Shown one piece after another: positions 1 through 6,204 of a DNA stretch of 11,837 nucleotides. The stretch's first letter is position 1. Each line of letters begins with the position of its first letter. The notes under the pieces were generated by a model that was given only the letters and a program-made list of their open reading frames with translations, searched no databases and was not told the DNA's origin. The translations under genes were made by a program, and so were the position numbers. The stretch comes from an uncultured Actinomycetes bacterium (GTDB lineage: Bacteria; Actinomycetota; Actinomycetes; Mycobacteriales; Mycobacteriaceae): positions 1 to 11,837 of the forward strand of contig CAIWCQ010000013.1 of assembly GCA_903911165.1 (NCBI GenBank). The letters run 5' to 3'.

Positions 1-337
1 CGTCGTTGGTGTCATCGGCTACCGAGGCGATGCAGAGGTTGTCGTTGCTCACCTCGTCGCTGGTGCAGTCCTGCCCGCCAACGGCCTGGCAGGCGGCGAT
101 GACGGACGCCGAGGCCTCCTCCGCGGTGGCGCCGAATGCGCGGAAGCCCGCGATCGCGCCGAGTCCGTCGGGCCCATCAACAAAGTCCTCGAAAGCGCCG
201 CTGCCGACCGCCTCGTAGAGATCCGGCGGGTTGTCGACGACGCCACCCGGCCCGCCTGCCCAGGCGGTGCCGACCGCGATGCCCGCGACGACAATGCCTG
301 AAGCCAGGATGGTTGCGACGACACGGTTGTTGGTCAT
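1..337 (-). CDS. Secreted DUF4189-type protein (3' end outside window)
   Basis: Start ATG at 335-337 on the minus strand, with an AAAGGA ribosome-binding site a few bases upstream; 112 codons are visible before the window edge. Residues 1-27 form a typical signal peptide: a short polar start, a hydrophobic core (about 6-23) and an AWA signal-peptidase site at 25-27, so the product should be exported. The mature part contains a GAIAGF segment (60-65), an alanine-rich helix TAEEASASVIAAC (71-83) and cysteines 83, 91 and 102 followed by CIASVADD. This is how I remember DUF4189 domains, small secreted proteins of unknown function common in mycobacteria. The family call rests on pattern only; the signal peptide is clear. 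The gene lies downstream of the hydrolase in the same direction but is separated by about 167 bp holding a tandem repeat and a possible promoter, so it may be transcribed separately. No biochemical role can be given. Confidence 0.7.
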   Translation of the reverse strand, partial: MTNNRVVATILASGIVVAGIAVGTAWAGGPGGVVDNPPDLYEAVGSGAFEDFVDGPDGLGAIAGFRAFGATAEEASASVIAACQAVGGQDCTSDEVSNDNLCIASVADDTND

Positions 338-367
338 GCCGATCCTTTCATCATTGGACTTTTCATG

Positions 368-373
368 AACCTA
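368..373 (-). promoter_or_regulatory. Possible -10 box for the DUF4189-type gene
   Basis: On the minus strand the hexamer TAGGTT fits the mycobacterial -10 pattern TANNNT and lies about 31 bases before the ATG. A weak -35-like CTGCCC sits 17 bases further upstream. A start site here would give a leader of roughly 24 nt containing the AAAGGA ribosome-binding site. This is inference from consensus only. Confidence 0.3.
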
Positions 374-409
374 GCACCGGCGGGACCCGCGGGCAGGGTG
401 AACGGTCGC

Positions 410-499
410 GGCACGCCAGCGCAGCCCAGTGCGAGTCGGACAGCCCAGTGCGAGTCGGACAGCCCAGTGCGAGTCGGACAGCCCAGGGCCCGGCGTGCC
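410..499. repeat. 8-bp inverted repeat bracketing the tandem array
   Basis: GGCACGCC at 410-417 and its exact reverse complement GGCGTGCC at 492-499 enclose the 19-bp repeat array. The arms are 74 bp apart. They could be the ends of a small non-coding element or a stem that presents the array in RNA. In GC-rich DNA a chance match of this length is also possible. I see no target-site duplication next to the arms. Confidence 0.55.
422..486. repeat. 19-bp tandem array, 3.4 copies
   Basis: Three identical 19-bp units reading CAGCCCAGTGCGAGTCGGA occupy 422-440, 441-459 and 460-478, followed by a partial fourth copy (479-486). The units show no mismatch to one another. The array lies between the hydrolase stop and the start of the DUF4189-type gene. 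Each unit contains the small dyad CGAGTCG. Identical copies suggest a recent or actively homogenised minisatellite that may vary in number between strains. It is not a CRISPR: there are no spacers. Confidence 0.95.
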
Positions 500-504
500 A
501 CCCG

Positions 505-1398
505 TCAGCCTTTCAGCACCGATCGCAGGATCTCCACCAACGCCAGCGGCTGGTCGCCCTGCACCGAGTGCCCGGAGTCACGGACCACGATCGCCTGCTG
601 AAAGCCGGGCGCCATGCGGCCGAATTCGAGGGCGTCGTCGTCGTTGACGAAAAACGAGTTGGCGCCGCGCACCAGGGTGGTCGGCGCAACCAGAGCGGGC
701 ACGTCGTCCCAGAGGCCTTCGAATCCGTCACCTTTGCGGAAGGTGTCGTAGCGCCACGTCCAGGTGCCGTCGTCGAGTTGTTTGGAGTTGTGAAAGACGC
801 CGCGCCGCAGGGAATTTCGGTCACGGTGGGGTGCCGCGGCCACGGTCACGTCGAGCATTGCCGCGAAACTCTGGAATTCACGATCTCCCTGAACCAATGA
901 AACGAGGCCCATCTGGGTCTGAGTCATCTGCTCGTGCCGTTCCGGTGCCGACGGGGTGACGTCGATCATTACGAGTTCGCGAACCAGGGCCGGTGTGGTG
1001 ACCGCCAGTCGCATGGCGGTCAGTCCGCCCAGCGACATCCCCACCACCAACTCCGCGTCCGGAGCAAGTTCTTCGATCACCGGCGCCACGGCTTCGGCAT
1101 TGAGCTTGGGCCCGTAGTCGCCGTCCTCGCGCCATGCGGAGCGACCGTGGCCTGGCAGGTCGATCGCCAGCGCCGGCAGGCCGAGGCCGAGGATGACGGT
1201 GTCCCAGGTGTGCGCGTTCTGGCCTCCGCCGTGCAGGAAGATCACCCGGGCGGAGTCGCTTCCCCAGCGCAGTGCTGAGATGGGGCCGCGCTCGACGCGT
1301 ACGACCGATGGCAGTGCCGAGCTCACACCCGCTTGTGCGGCGTTTTCGGAGAGCAGCGCGAACTCGTCGAGTCCGGCCAGCGCGTCGTCGGCGATCAC
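505..1398 (-). CDS. Alpha/beta-fold hydrolase (Rv0045c-like esterase)
   Basis: A 297-residue single-domain alpha/beta hydrolase, predicted cytosolic because no signal peptide or membrane segment is seen. Visible landmarks are the oxyanion-hole loop HGGGQ (56-60), the LPGHGRS segment (81-87), the nucleophile elbow GMSLGG with Ser122, and a C-terminal catalytic His in DSGHSVQ (His277). The acid should lie in the segment after about residue 235. Size and order match the Rv0045c family, reported as an esterase; the natural substrate cannot be told from sequence. The start is GTG at 1396-1398, which overlaps the ino1 stop (TGA, 1395-1397) as GTGA, so the gene is probably translationally coupled to ino1 and is the last gene of the padR-type/ino1 operon. 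It is not an obvious inositol-pathway enzyme, so a link to ino1 through function is only suggested by coupling. Confidence 0.88.
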   Translation of the reverse strand: MIADDALAGLDEFALLSENAAQAGVSSALPSVVRVERGPISALRWGSDSARVIFLHGGGQNAHTWDTVILGLGLPALAIDLPGHGRSAWREDGDYGPKLNAEAVAPVIEELAPDAELVVGMSLGGLTAMRLAVTTPALVRELVMIDVTPSAPERHEQMTQTQMGLVSLVQGDREFQSFAAMLDVTVAAAPHRDRNSLRRGVFHNSKQLDDGTWTWRYDTFRKGDGFEGLWDDVPALVAPTTLVRGANSFFVNDDDALEFGRMAPGFQQAIVVRDSGHSVQGDQPLALVEILRSVLKG

Positions 1399-2492
1399 TT
1401 CCCCTCGATGAACTCCTCGAGCTGCGCCCGCGCGATATCGTCGGGCAACTGCTTTGGCGGGCTCTTCATCAGATAGGCCGAGGCGGCGACTACCGGGCCG
1501 CCGATGCCGCGGTCCTTGGCGATCATGGCCGCGCGCACCGCGTCGATAATGACGCCGGCGGAGTTCGGCGAGTCCCAGACCTCGAGCTTGTATTCGAGGT
1601 TCAGCGGGACGTCACCGAAGGCACGGCCCTCCAGCCGCACGTAGGCCCACTTGCGGTCGTCGAGCCAACCGACGTGGTCGGACGGCCCGATGTGGACGTC
1701 CTTGGCATTGAATTCCTTCTGCAGGTTGGACGTGACGGCCTGGGTCTTGGAGATCTTTTTCGACTCCAGCCGTGAACGCTCAAGCATGTTCAGGAAGTCC
1801 ATGTTGCCGCCGACATTGAGTTGCATGGTGCGGTCGAGTTGGACGCCGCGGTCCTCGAACAGTTTCGCCATCACGCGGTGGGTGATGGTCGCGCCGACCT
1901 GGCTCTTGATGTCGTCGCCCACGATGGGCACACCCGCGTCGGCGAACTTCTTGGCCCACACCGGATCAGAGGCGATGAATACCGGCAGCGCGTTGACGAA
2001 GGCCACGCCGGCGTCGATTGCGCACTGGGCGTAAAACTTGTCGGCCTCCTCCGAACCCACCGGCAGGTAGGACACCATCACGTCGACCCTGTTGTCCTTG
2101 AGCACCTGCACGACATCAACGGGCTCTTCATCGGAGAGTTCGATGGTGTCGGCGTAGTACTTGCCAATGCCGTCCAGCGTCGGTCCGCGGCGCACTACGA
2201 CGTTGGTCGGCGGCACGTCGGCGATCTTGATGGTGTTGTTCTCCGAGGCGAAGATGGCAGCCGAGAGATCGAAGCCCACCTTCTTGGCGTCGACGTCGAA
2301 CGCGGCGACGAAATTGACGTCGCGAACGTGGTAGGCGCCGAGCATCACGTGCATCAGGCCGGGGACCGTCGAGTTCGGGTCGGCGTCTTTGTAGTACTCC
2401 ACGCCCTGAACCAGAGAGGACGCACAGTTCCCGACGCCGACGATGGCGACGCGCACCTCCGGCGATGCTCCTGGCGCGTTGTGCTGAGTCAT
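1395..2492 (-). CDS. ino1: Inositol-1-phosphate synthase
   Basis: A 365-residue enzyme converting glucose-6-phosphate to 1L-myo-inositol-1-phosphate with NAD+. It is the entry step to phosphatidylinositol, PIMs, LM/LAM and mycothiol in mycobacteria. The N-terminal Rossmann motif [10 protein letters not shown] spans 19-28. The catalytic core segment [15 protein letters not shown] spans 192-206, [10 protein letters not shown] 226-235, and [12 protein letters not shown] 271-282. Residues Asp194, Lys281, Asp307 and Lys343 fall where I recall the active-site residues of the M. tuberculosis enzyme (197, 284, 310, 346), a constant offset of three. Length is close to the approximately 367 residues of that enzyme. 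The ATG at 2490-2492 has a strong AAGGAGAA ribosome-binding site (complement of 2498-2505). It lies 44 nt after the PadR-type gene and overlaps the hydrolase start by four bases, giving a three-gene operon. Confidence 0.97.
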   Translation of the reverse strand: MTQHNAPGASPEVRVAIVGVGNCASSLVQGVEYYKDADPNSTVPGLMHVMLGAYHVRDVNFVAAFDVDAKKVGFDLSAAIFASENNTIKIADVPPTNVVVRRGPTLDGIGKYYADTIELSDEEPVDVVQVLKDNRVDVMVSYLPVGSEEADKFYAQCAIDAGVAFVNALPVFIASDPVWAKKFADAGVPIVGDDIKSQVGATITHRVMAKLFEDRGVQLDRTMQLNVGGNMDFLNMLERSRLESKKISKTQAVTSNLQKEFNAKDVHIGPSDHVGWLDDRKWAYVRLEGRAFGDVPLNLEYKLEVWDSPNSAGVIIDAVRAAMIAKDRGIGGPVVAASAYLMKSPPKQLPDDIARAQLEEFIEGK

Positions 2493-2536
2493 GGGCGTTC
2501 TCCTTCTTCTGCTTTTCTGCTTAACCGGGTGTTGCT

Positions 2537-3079
2537 TCAGGCTTGTTCGGAGTGGGGTTGGGCCACCCGCTCCGCGGCAATTAGTTCGTTGAGCCAGTTC
2601 ACTTCACGCTCGCTGGATTCCAAACCCAGCTGATGCAGCTGCCGGGTGTACCGATCCAATGAGTTTGTGGCCCGCGCGATGGCATCGCGCAGCCCTTCAC
2701 GGCGTTCCTCCACCTGGCGGCGCCGGCCTTCGAGAATTCGCATCCGGGCCGCGGCGGGCGTCCGGTTGAAGAACGCCAGGTGCACGCCGAAGCCGTCGTC
2801 GGTGTAGTTCTGTGGCCCGGTATCGGCGACGAGCTCGGTGAACCGCTGGCGGCCGATGTCGGTGAGTTGGTAGACGCGTCGAGCCCGGCGCAGCACCGCT
2901 CCTTCCGGAGCGGCGTCCTCGGCGATAAGCCCATCGGTCTGCATCCGGCGCAGCGCCGGGTACAGCGAGCCGTAGGAGAATGCCCGGAAGGCACCAAGCA
3001 AACCCGTCAGACGTTTGCGCAGTTCATACCCATGCATCGGGGACTCGAGCAGCAGCCCCAGGATTGCAAGCTCCAGCAC
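2537..3079 (-). CDS. PadR-family transcriptional regulator (Rv0047c-like)
   Basis: A 180-residue DNA-binding protein. Residues 1-85 form the PadR winged helix: [17 protein letters not shown] (4-20), the recognition-helix region [17 protein letters not shown] (36-52) and the wing plus [13 protein letters not shown] (68-80). Residues about 85-170 form a helical C-terminal domain, rich in Arg/Glu ([16 protein letters not shown], 115-130), probably for dimerisation. The GTG start (3077-3079) is fixed by a near-perfect Shine-Dalgarno, AGGAGGTGA, read from the complement of 3084-3092 with seven bases of spacing, and by family alignment beginning LELAILGLL. PadR proteins are usually repressors that regulate themselves and adjacent genes. 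A palindrome inside the likely promoter just upstream fits autoregulation. Being first in the operon with ino1 and the hydrolase, it may adjust inositol synthesis, but the signal it senses is unknown. Confidence 0.9.
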   Translation of the reverse strand: MLELAILGLLLESPMHGYELRKRLTGLLGAFRAFSYGSLYPALRRMQTDGLIAEDAAPEGAVLRRARRVYQLTDIGRQRFTELVADTGPQNYTDDGFGVHLAFFNRTPAAARMRILEGRRRQVEERREGLRDAIARATNSLDRYTRQLHQLGLESSEREVNWLNELIAAERVAQPHSEQA

Positions 3080-3083
3080 CGAG

Positions 3084-3092
3084 TCACCTCCT
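3084..3092 (-). promoter_or_regulatory. Strong Shine-Dalgarno of the PadR-type gene
   Basis: The minus strand reads AGGAGGTGA, an almost full-length match to the 16S rRNA tail, seven bases before the GTG start. It settles the choice of GTG 3077-3079 as the start. Confidence 0.85.
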
Positions 3093-3123
3093 CCACCGTT
3101 AGGGTTCTACGACATCTCCGCTA

Positions 3124-3153
3124 ACTGTATCGGAGCGATATATTCGATGCCAA
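3124..3153 (-). promoter_or_regulatory. Probable sigma-A-type promoter of the padR-type/ino1 operon
   Basis: On the minus strand a -35-like TTGGCA (complement of 3148-3153) is followed after 18 bases by TACAGT (complement of 3124-3129), matching the TANNNT pattern. Transcription would start near 3117, giving a leader of about 38 nt that carries the strong ribosome-binding site. This is the best promoter match between the divergent blocks. It is prediction from consensus, not shown. Confidence 0.55.
3128..3140. promoter_or_regulatory. Palindrome within the padR-type promoter, candidate operator
   Basis: TATCG-GAG-CGATA is a perfect 5-bp inverted repeat with a 3-bp centre. It starts inside the predicted -10 and extends into the spacer, an ideal place for a repressor. 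A second, overlapping inverted repeat, CTCCG (3116-3120) with CGGAG (3131-3135), is also present. The dimeric PadR-type protein encoded just downstream is the natural candidate to bind it; that link is inference. Confidence 0.5.
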
Positions 3154-3246
3154 ACCGCACCCGCTTCGGGTGCGCCGGCACCGACCGATTCGCCAGCCCT
3201 GGTGTGTCGGGAGGTCGGCCGCACTTCCGTGTGCACAGCCCCGACG

Positions 3247-3252
3247 TACTCT
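3247..3252 (+). promoter_or_regulatory. -10 box placing transcription start on the DUF5318 GTG (leaderless)
   Basis: TACTCT fits TANNNT and ends seven bases before the GTG at 3260. In mycobacteria this spacing usually puts the transcription start on the first base of the start codon. No Shine-Dalgarno precedes this GTG, which agrees with a leaderless mRNA. A weak -35-like TTCCGT is at 3225-3230. Confidence 0.5.
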
Positions 3253-3259
3253 GGTTGCC

Positions 3260-3688
3260 GTGCGTTTGCAGCGGCAGGTGGTGGACTACGCGCTTCGGCG
3301 CCGTTCCCTGCTGGCTGAGGTGTACTCCGGCCGTACCGGTGTCACCGAGGTCTGCGACGCCAACCCGTATCTACTGCGCGCCGCCAAGTTCCACGGGAAG
3401 CTCAGTTCGGTGATGTGCCCGATCTGCCGCAAGGAACAACTCACCCTCGTCTCATGGGTTTTCGGAGACCACCTGGGTGCGGTCTCGGGATCGGCGCGAA
3501 GCGCCGAGGAACTGGTGCTCCTGACGACGCGTTTCGACGAGTTCTCCGTACACGTGGTGGAGGTATGCCGGACTTGCAGCTGGAATCACCTTGTCAAGTC
3601 CTACGTGCTCGGCGCACCGCGGCCCGTTAAGGGTTCACCCGGCACCCGACCTGCGCGCCGCACCGGCGCGCGTACGGCCAGTGAATAA
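3260..3688 (+). CDS. DUF5318 Cys-rich small protein (Rv0049-like)
   Basis: A 142-residue soluble protein starting at GTG 3260 with RLQRQVVDYALRRRSLL, the conserved N-terminus I recall for the actinobacterial DUF5318 family (Rv0049 in M. tuberculosis). An open frame continues 30 codons upstream, but that part is arginine-rich and has no family-like sequence, and the -10 box points to this GTG. Two CxxC pairs, CPIC (53-56) and CRTC (103-106), probably form one zinc ribbon split by a roughly 45-residue insert, suggesting a structural zinc and perhaps nucleic-acid or protein binding. The central block (HLGAVSGSARSAEELVLLTTRFDEF) and CSWNHLVKSYVLG are well-formed, whereas the tail after about residue 120 is low-complexity. 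Function is unknown. The stop overlaps the chosen ponA1 start by eight bases, so the two genes are likely co-transcribed and coupled. Confidence 0.82.
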   Translation: MRLQRQVVDYALRRRSLLAEVYSGRTGVTEVCDANPYLLRAAKFHGKLSSVMCPICRKEQLTLVSWVFGDHLGAVSGSARSAEELVLLTTRFDEFSVHVVEVCRTCSWNHLVKSYVLGAPRPVKGSPGTRPARRTGARTASE

Positions 3689-6185
3689 CGACGAGGGCCG
3701 GGACCGCTCGGGCAACGGACCGCGACACAGCGCCGCGGGGCGTGAGCGGACGGACCCGCCGGCGCAGGCCGGCCGTACCGAGCGTAGGGCCCCAGCGGAT
3801 GATCGGCCGACAGCCGTCATGGCGCCGGTGTCCGATCAGGTCGAGGCGGCCAAGGCCGCGCTAGACCGGCCCACCACCAAATCGGCGCCACCGCCTCCTG
3901 CCCCGCCCGCCCATCCGGCCCCGCCCGTCGGCGATGACGAGTCGCGCGGGCGGCCGCGAGCCCCGCACCGTTTCGGCGGCTGGGGCGTGCGCCGGTGGCT
4001 TGCCGCAGCCGCCGCGGTGTTAATCGTTCTTCCGCTGCTCACCTTTGGAATGGCCTATTTGTTTGTCGATGTTCCCAAACCCGGTGACATCCGAACCAGT
4101 CAGGTCTCGACGATCCTGGCCAGTGATGGTTCCGAGATCGCGAAAATCGTTCCGCCCGAGGGTAATCGGGTCGACGTCGATATCGCCCAGGTGCCGGTGC
4201 AGGTGCGTAACGCAGTGATGGCCGCCGAGGACCGCGACTTTTACACCAATCCAGGTTTCTCGATCTCCGGATTTGCTCGGGCGGTGCGCAACAACTTGTT
4301 CGGCCGGGATATCCAGGGCGGCTCGACGATCACCCAGCAGTACGTCAAGAACGCCCTCGTCGGCGATCAGCGGTACGGCGTCGGCGGTCTGATCCGCAAG
4401 GCCAAGGAATTAGTCATCTCCACCAAGATGTCGCAGCAGTGGTCCAAAGACGAAGTGCTGCAGGCATATCTCAACATCATCTACTTCGGGCGCAGCGCCT
4501 ACGGGGTGTCCGCGGCCTCGAGGGCGTACTTCGACAAACCGGTGGAACAACTGACGGTCTCGGAGGGGGCATTGTTGGCGGCCCTCATCCAGCGCCCCTC
4601 GACGCTCGACCCGGCCGTTGACGCCGACGGTGCGCTGGCTCGGTGGAACTGGGTCCTCGACGGAATGGTGACCATCGGCGCGCTATCCGAATCCGAACGT
4701 GCGCAACAGGTTTTCCCGCAGACGGTGGCGCCGGACAAGGCCAAGACGGAAAACCTCACCACCGGCCCGAACGGTCTGATCGAGCGGCAGGTCACCAGCG
4801 AGCTTCTCGAGTTGTTCAACATCGATCAGGACACCCTGAACACCCAGGGGCTGCAGATCACCACAACCATCGACCCGCAGGCCCAAACAGCCGCGGTCGA
4901 TGCGGCCGCGACCTATCTGGATGGCCAGATGCCCGAGATGCGCACCGCGGTGGTGTCGATCGACCCGCGAGACGGCGGTGTCAGGGCCTACTACGGCGGT
5001 ACCGACGCGGCAGGCTTCGACTTCGCCCAGGCAGGCCTGCCCACCGGATCGGCGTTCAAGGTTTTTACGTTGGTGGCAGCACTCGAGCAGGGCATGGGGT
5101 TGGGCTACCAGGTGGACAGTTCGCCGCTGAAGGTTGACGAGAAGCTGACCATCAACAATGTCGACGGCGCGGGCTGCGGGAGTTGCAACATCGCCGAAGC
5201 GCTCAAGCAGTCGCTGAACACGAGCTACTACCGGCTGATGCTGAAGCTGAAGAACGGCCCGGACGATGTGGCCGACGCGGCGCACCGGGCCGGTATCGCC
5301 GAGAGTTTCCCCGGGGTGGACCACACCCTCTCCGAAGATGGGTTGGGCGGTCCGCCCGCACCCGGTGTCGTGCTGGGAAAGTACGAGACGCGGGTGATCG
5401 ATATGGCGTCGGCCTATGCCACCCTGGCGGCTTCCGGTATCTACCACCGTCCGCATTTTGTGCAGAGGGTCGTCAATGCCGAGGGCGACGTTCTCTTCGA
5501 CGTCGGCACGGAAGACGACCCGGGCGAACGCCGGATCGAGGCCGCGGTCGCCGACAACGTCACGGCAGCGATGCAACCGATCCCCGGCTGGTCTGCCGGA
5601 CACAATCTGGCCGGCGGCCGAGCGTCGGCGGCCAAGACCGGCACTCACCAACTCGGCGACACCGGTGCCAATCGGGACGCCTGGATGGTGGGCTTCACGC
5701 CGTCGCTGTCCACGGCGGTCTGGGTGGGCACCGTCAAGGGTGACCAGCCACTGGTCAACAGTTGGGGCGGTTCGGTTTACGGCTCGGGTCTGCCCGCCGA
5801 CATTTGGAAGGCCACCATGGACGGCGCCCTCAGCGGCACCGACTTCGAGTCCTTCCCGACCCCTGCTGAGGTAGGCGGCTACGCCGGTGTCCCCGCCCCG
5901 CCAGCCCCGCCGCCGGCACCGATTCGTCCGAACCCGGCGCCCGTTCAAGGTCCCATCGGCCCGCCCCAGGACAACGGCCTTCCGCCGCCACCGTTGCCTC
6001 CGCCGCCGCCCGCGGGCATCGAGATTTTTCCGGGATTGACGATTCCGGCACCGCCCCCGGCCGCTCCACTGCCGCCGCCACCGCCGGAGCAGCCAGTGCC
6101 GCCGCCGTTGCCTCCGCCGCCGTTGCCTCCGCCGTTGCCGCCGCCACCCGACCCCAACGTGCCGCCCGCTCCGCCGCCGCCGTGA
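3681..6185 (+). CDS. ponA1: Bifunctional class A penicillin-binding protein PonA1
   Basis: Peptidoglycan glycosyltransferase/transpeptidase needed for polar cell-wall growth in mycobacteria. From GTG 3681 it has 834 residues. A cytosolic tail (1-105) is rich in Pro/Ala/Arg, and a membrane helix spans about 106-129. The GT51 domain follows, with catalytic Glu183 in EDRDFY, GGSTITQQY (213-221) and KMSQQWSKDEVLQAYLN (249-265). The transpeptidase domain shows the nucleophile Ser457 in TGSAFK, SLN (511-513) and KTG (652-654), plus a CGSC pair (499-502) likely forming a disulfide. A proline-rich tail of about 98 residues (737-834) ends the protein. Starting here overlaps the DUF5318 stop by eight bases. 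An ATG at 3819 would give 788 residues but would remove DDRPTAV (41-47), which resembles the region around the reported PknB site Thr34 of M. tuberculosis PonA1. The exact start remains the main uncertainty. Confidence 0.95.
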   Translation: MNNDEGRDRSGNGPRHSAAGRERTDPPAQAGRTERRAPADDRPTAVMAPVSDQVEAAKAALDRPTTKSAPPPPAPPAHPAPPVGDDESRGRPRAPHRFGGWGVRRWLAAAAAVLIVLPLLTFGMAYLFVDVPKPGDIRTSQVSTILASDGSEIAKIVPPEGNRVDVDIAQVPVQVRNAVMAAEDRDFYTNPGFSISGFARAVRNNLFGRDIQGGSTITQQYVKNALVGDQRYGVGGLIRKAKELVISTKMSQQWSKDEVLQAYLNIIYFGRSAYGVSAASRAYFDKPVEQLTVSEGALLAALIQRPSTLDPAVDADGALARWNWVLDGMVTIGALSESERAQQVFPQTVAPDKAKTENLTTGPNGLIERQVTSELLELFNIDQDTLNTQGLQITTTIDPQAQTAAVDAAATYLDGQMPEMRTAVVSIDPRDGGVRAYYGGTDAAGFDFAQAGLPTGSAFKVFTLVAALEQGMGLGYQVDSSPLKVDEKLTINNVDGAGCGSCNIAEALKQSLNTSYYRLMLKLKNGPDDVADAAHRAGIAESFPGVDHTLSEDGLGGPPAPGVVLGKYETRVIDMASAYATLAASGIYHRPHFVQRVVNAEGDVLFDVGTEDDPGERRIEAAVADNVTAAMQPIPGWSAGHNLAGGRASAAKTGTHQLGDTGANRDAWMVGFTPSLSTAVWVGTVKGDQPLVNSWGGSVYGSGLPADIWKATMDGALSGTDFESFPTPAEVGGYAGVPAPPAPPPAPIRPNPAPVQGPIGPPQDNGLPPPPLPPPPPAGIEIFPGLTIPAPPPAAPLPPPPPEQPVPPPLPPPPLPPPLPPPPDPNVPPAPPPP
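6101..6130 (+). repeat. 15-bp tandem repeat in the PonA1 proline tail
   Basis: Two exact copies of GCCGCCGTTGCCTCC (6101-6115, 6116-6130) encode alternating Pro and Leu residues and are flanked by degenerate CCG-rich copies through 6182. Such codon repeats expand or contract easily, so the length of the extracellular proline tail probably differs between strains. Confidence 0.7.
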
Positions 6186-6204
6186 TTCGTCGCCCGGTGA
6201 CTTT

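Noticed and set aside
422..486. CRISPR array
   Set aside because: The copies are directly adjacent with no spacers between them, so this is a simple tandem repeat.
136..900. 254-codon plus-strand frame spanning the tandem array and the hydrolase
   Set aside because: It reads through the 19-bp repeats and antisense to two well-supported genes; composition is Arg-rich and unlike any protein family.
1821..2633. 270-codon plus-strand open frame opposite ino1
   Set aside because: His/Val/Asp-rich shadow of ino1 with no ribosome-binding site; ino1 on the other strand is unambiguous.
3170..3259. 30-residue N-terminal extension of the DUF5318 protein
   Set aside because: The extension is Arg/Pro-rich without family-like sequence or ribosome-binding site, and the -10 box is placed for a start at GTG 3260.
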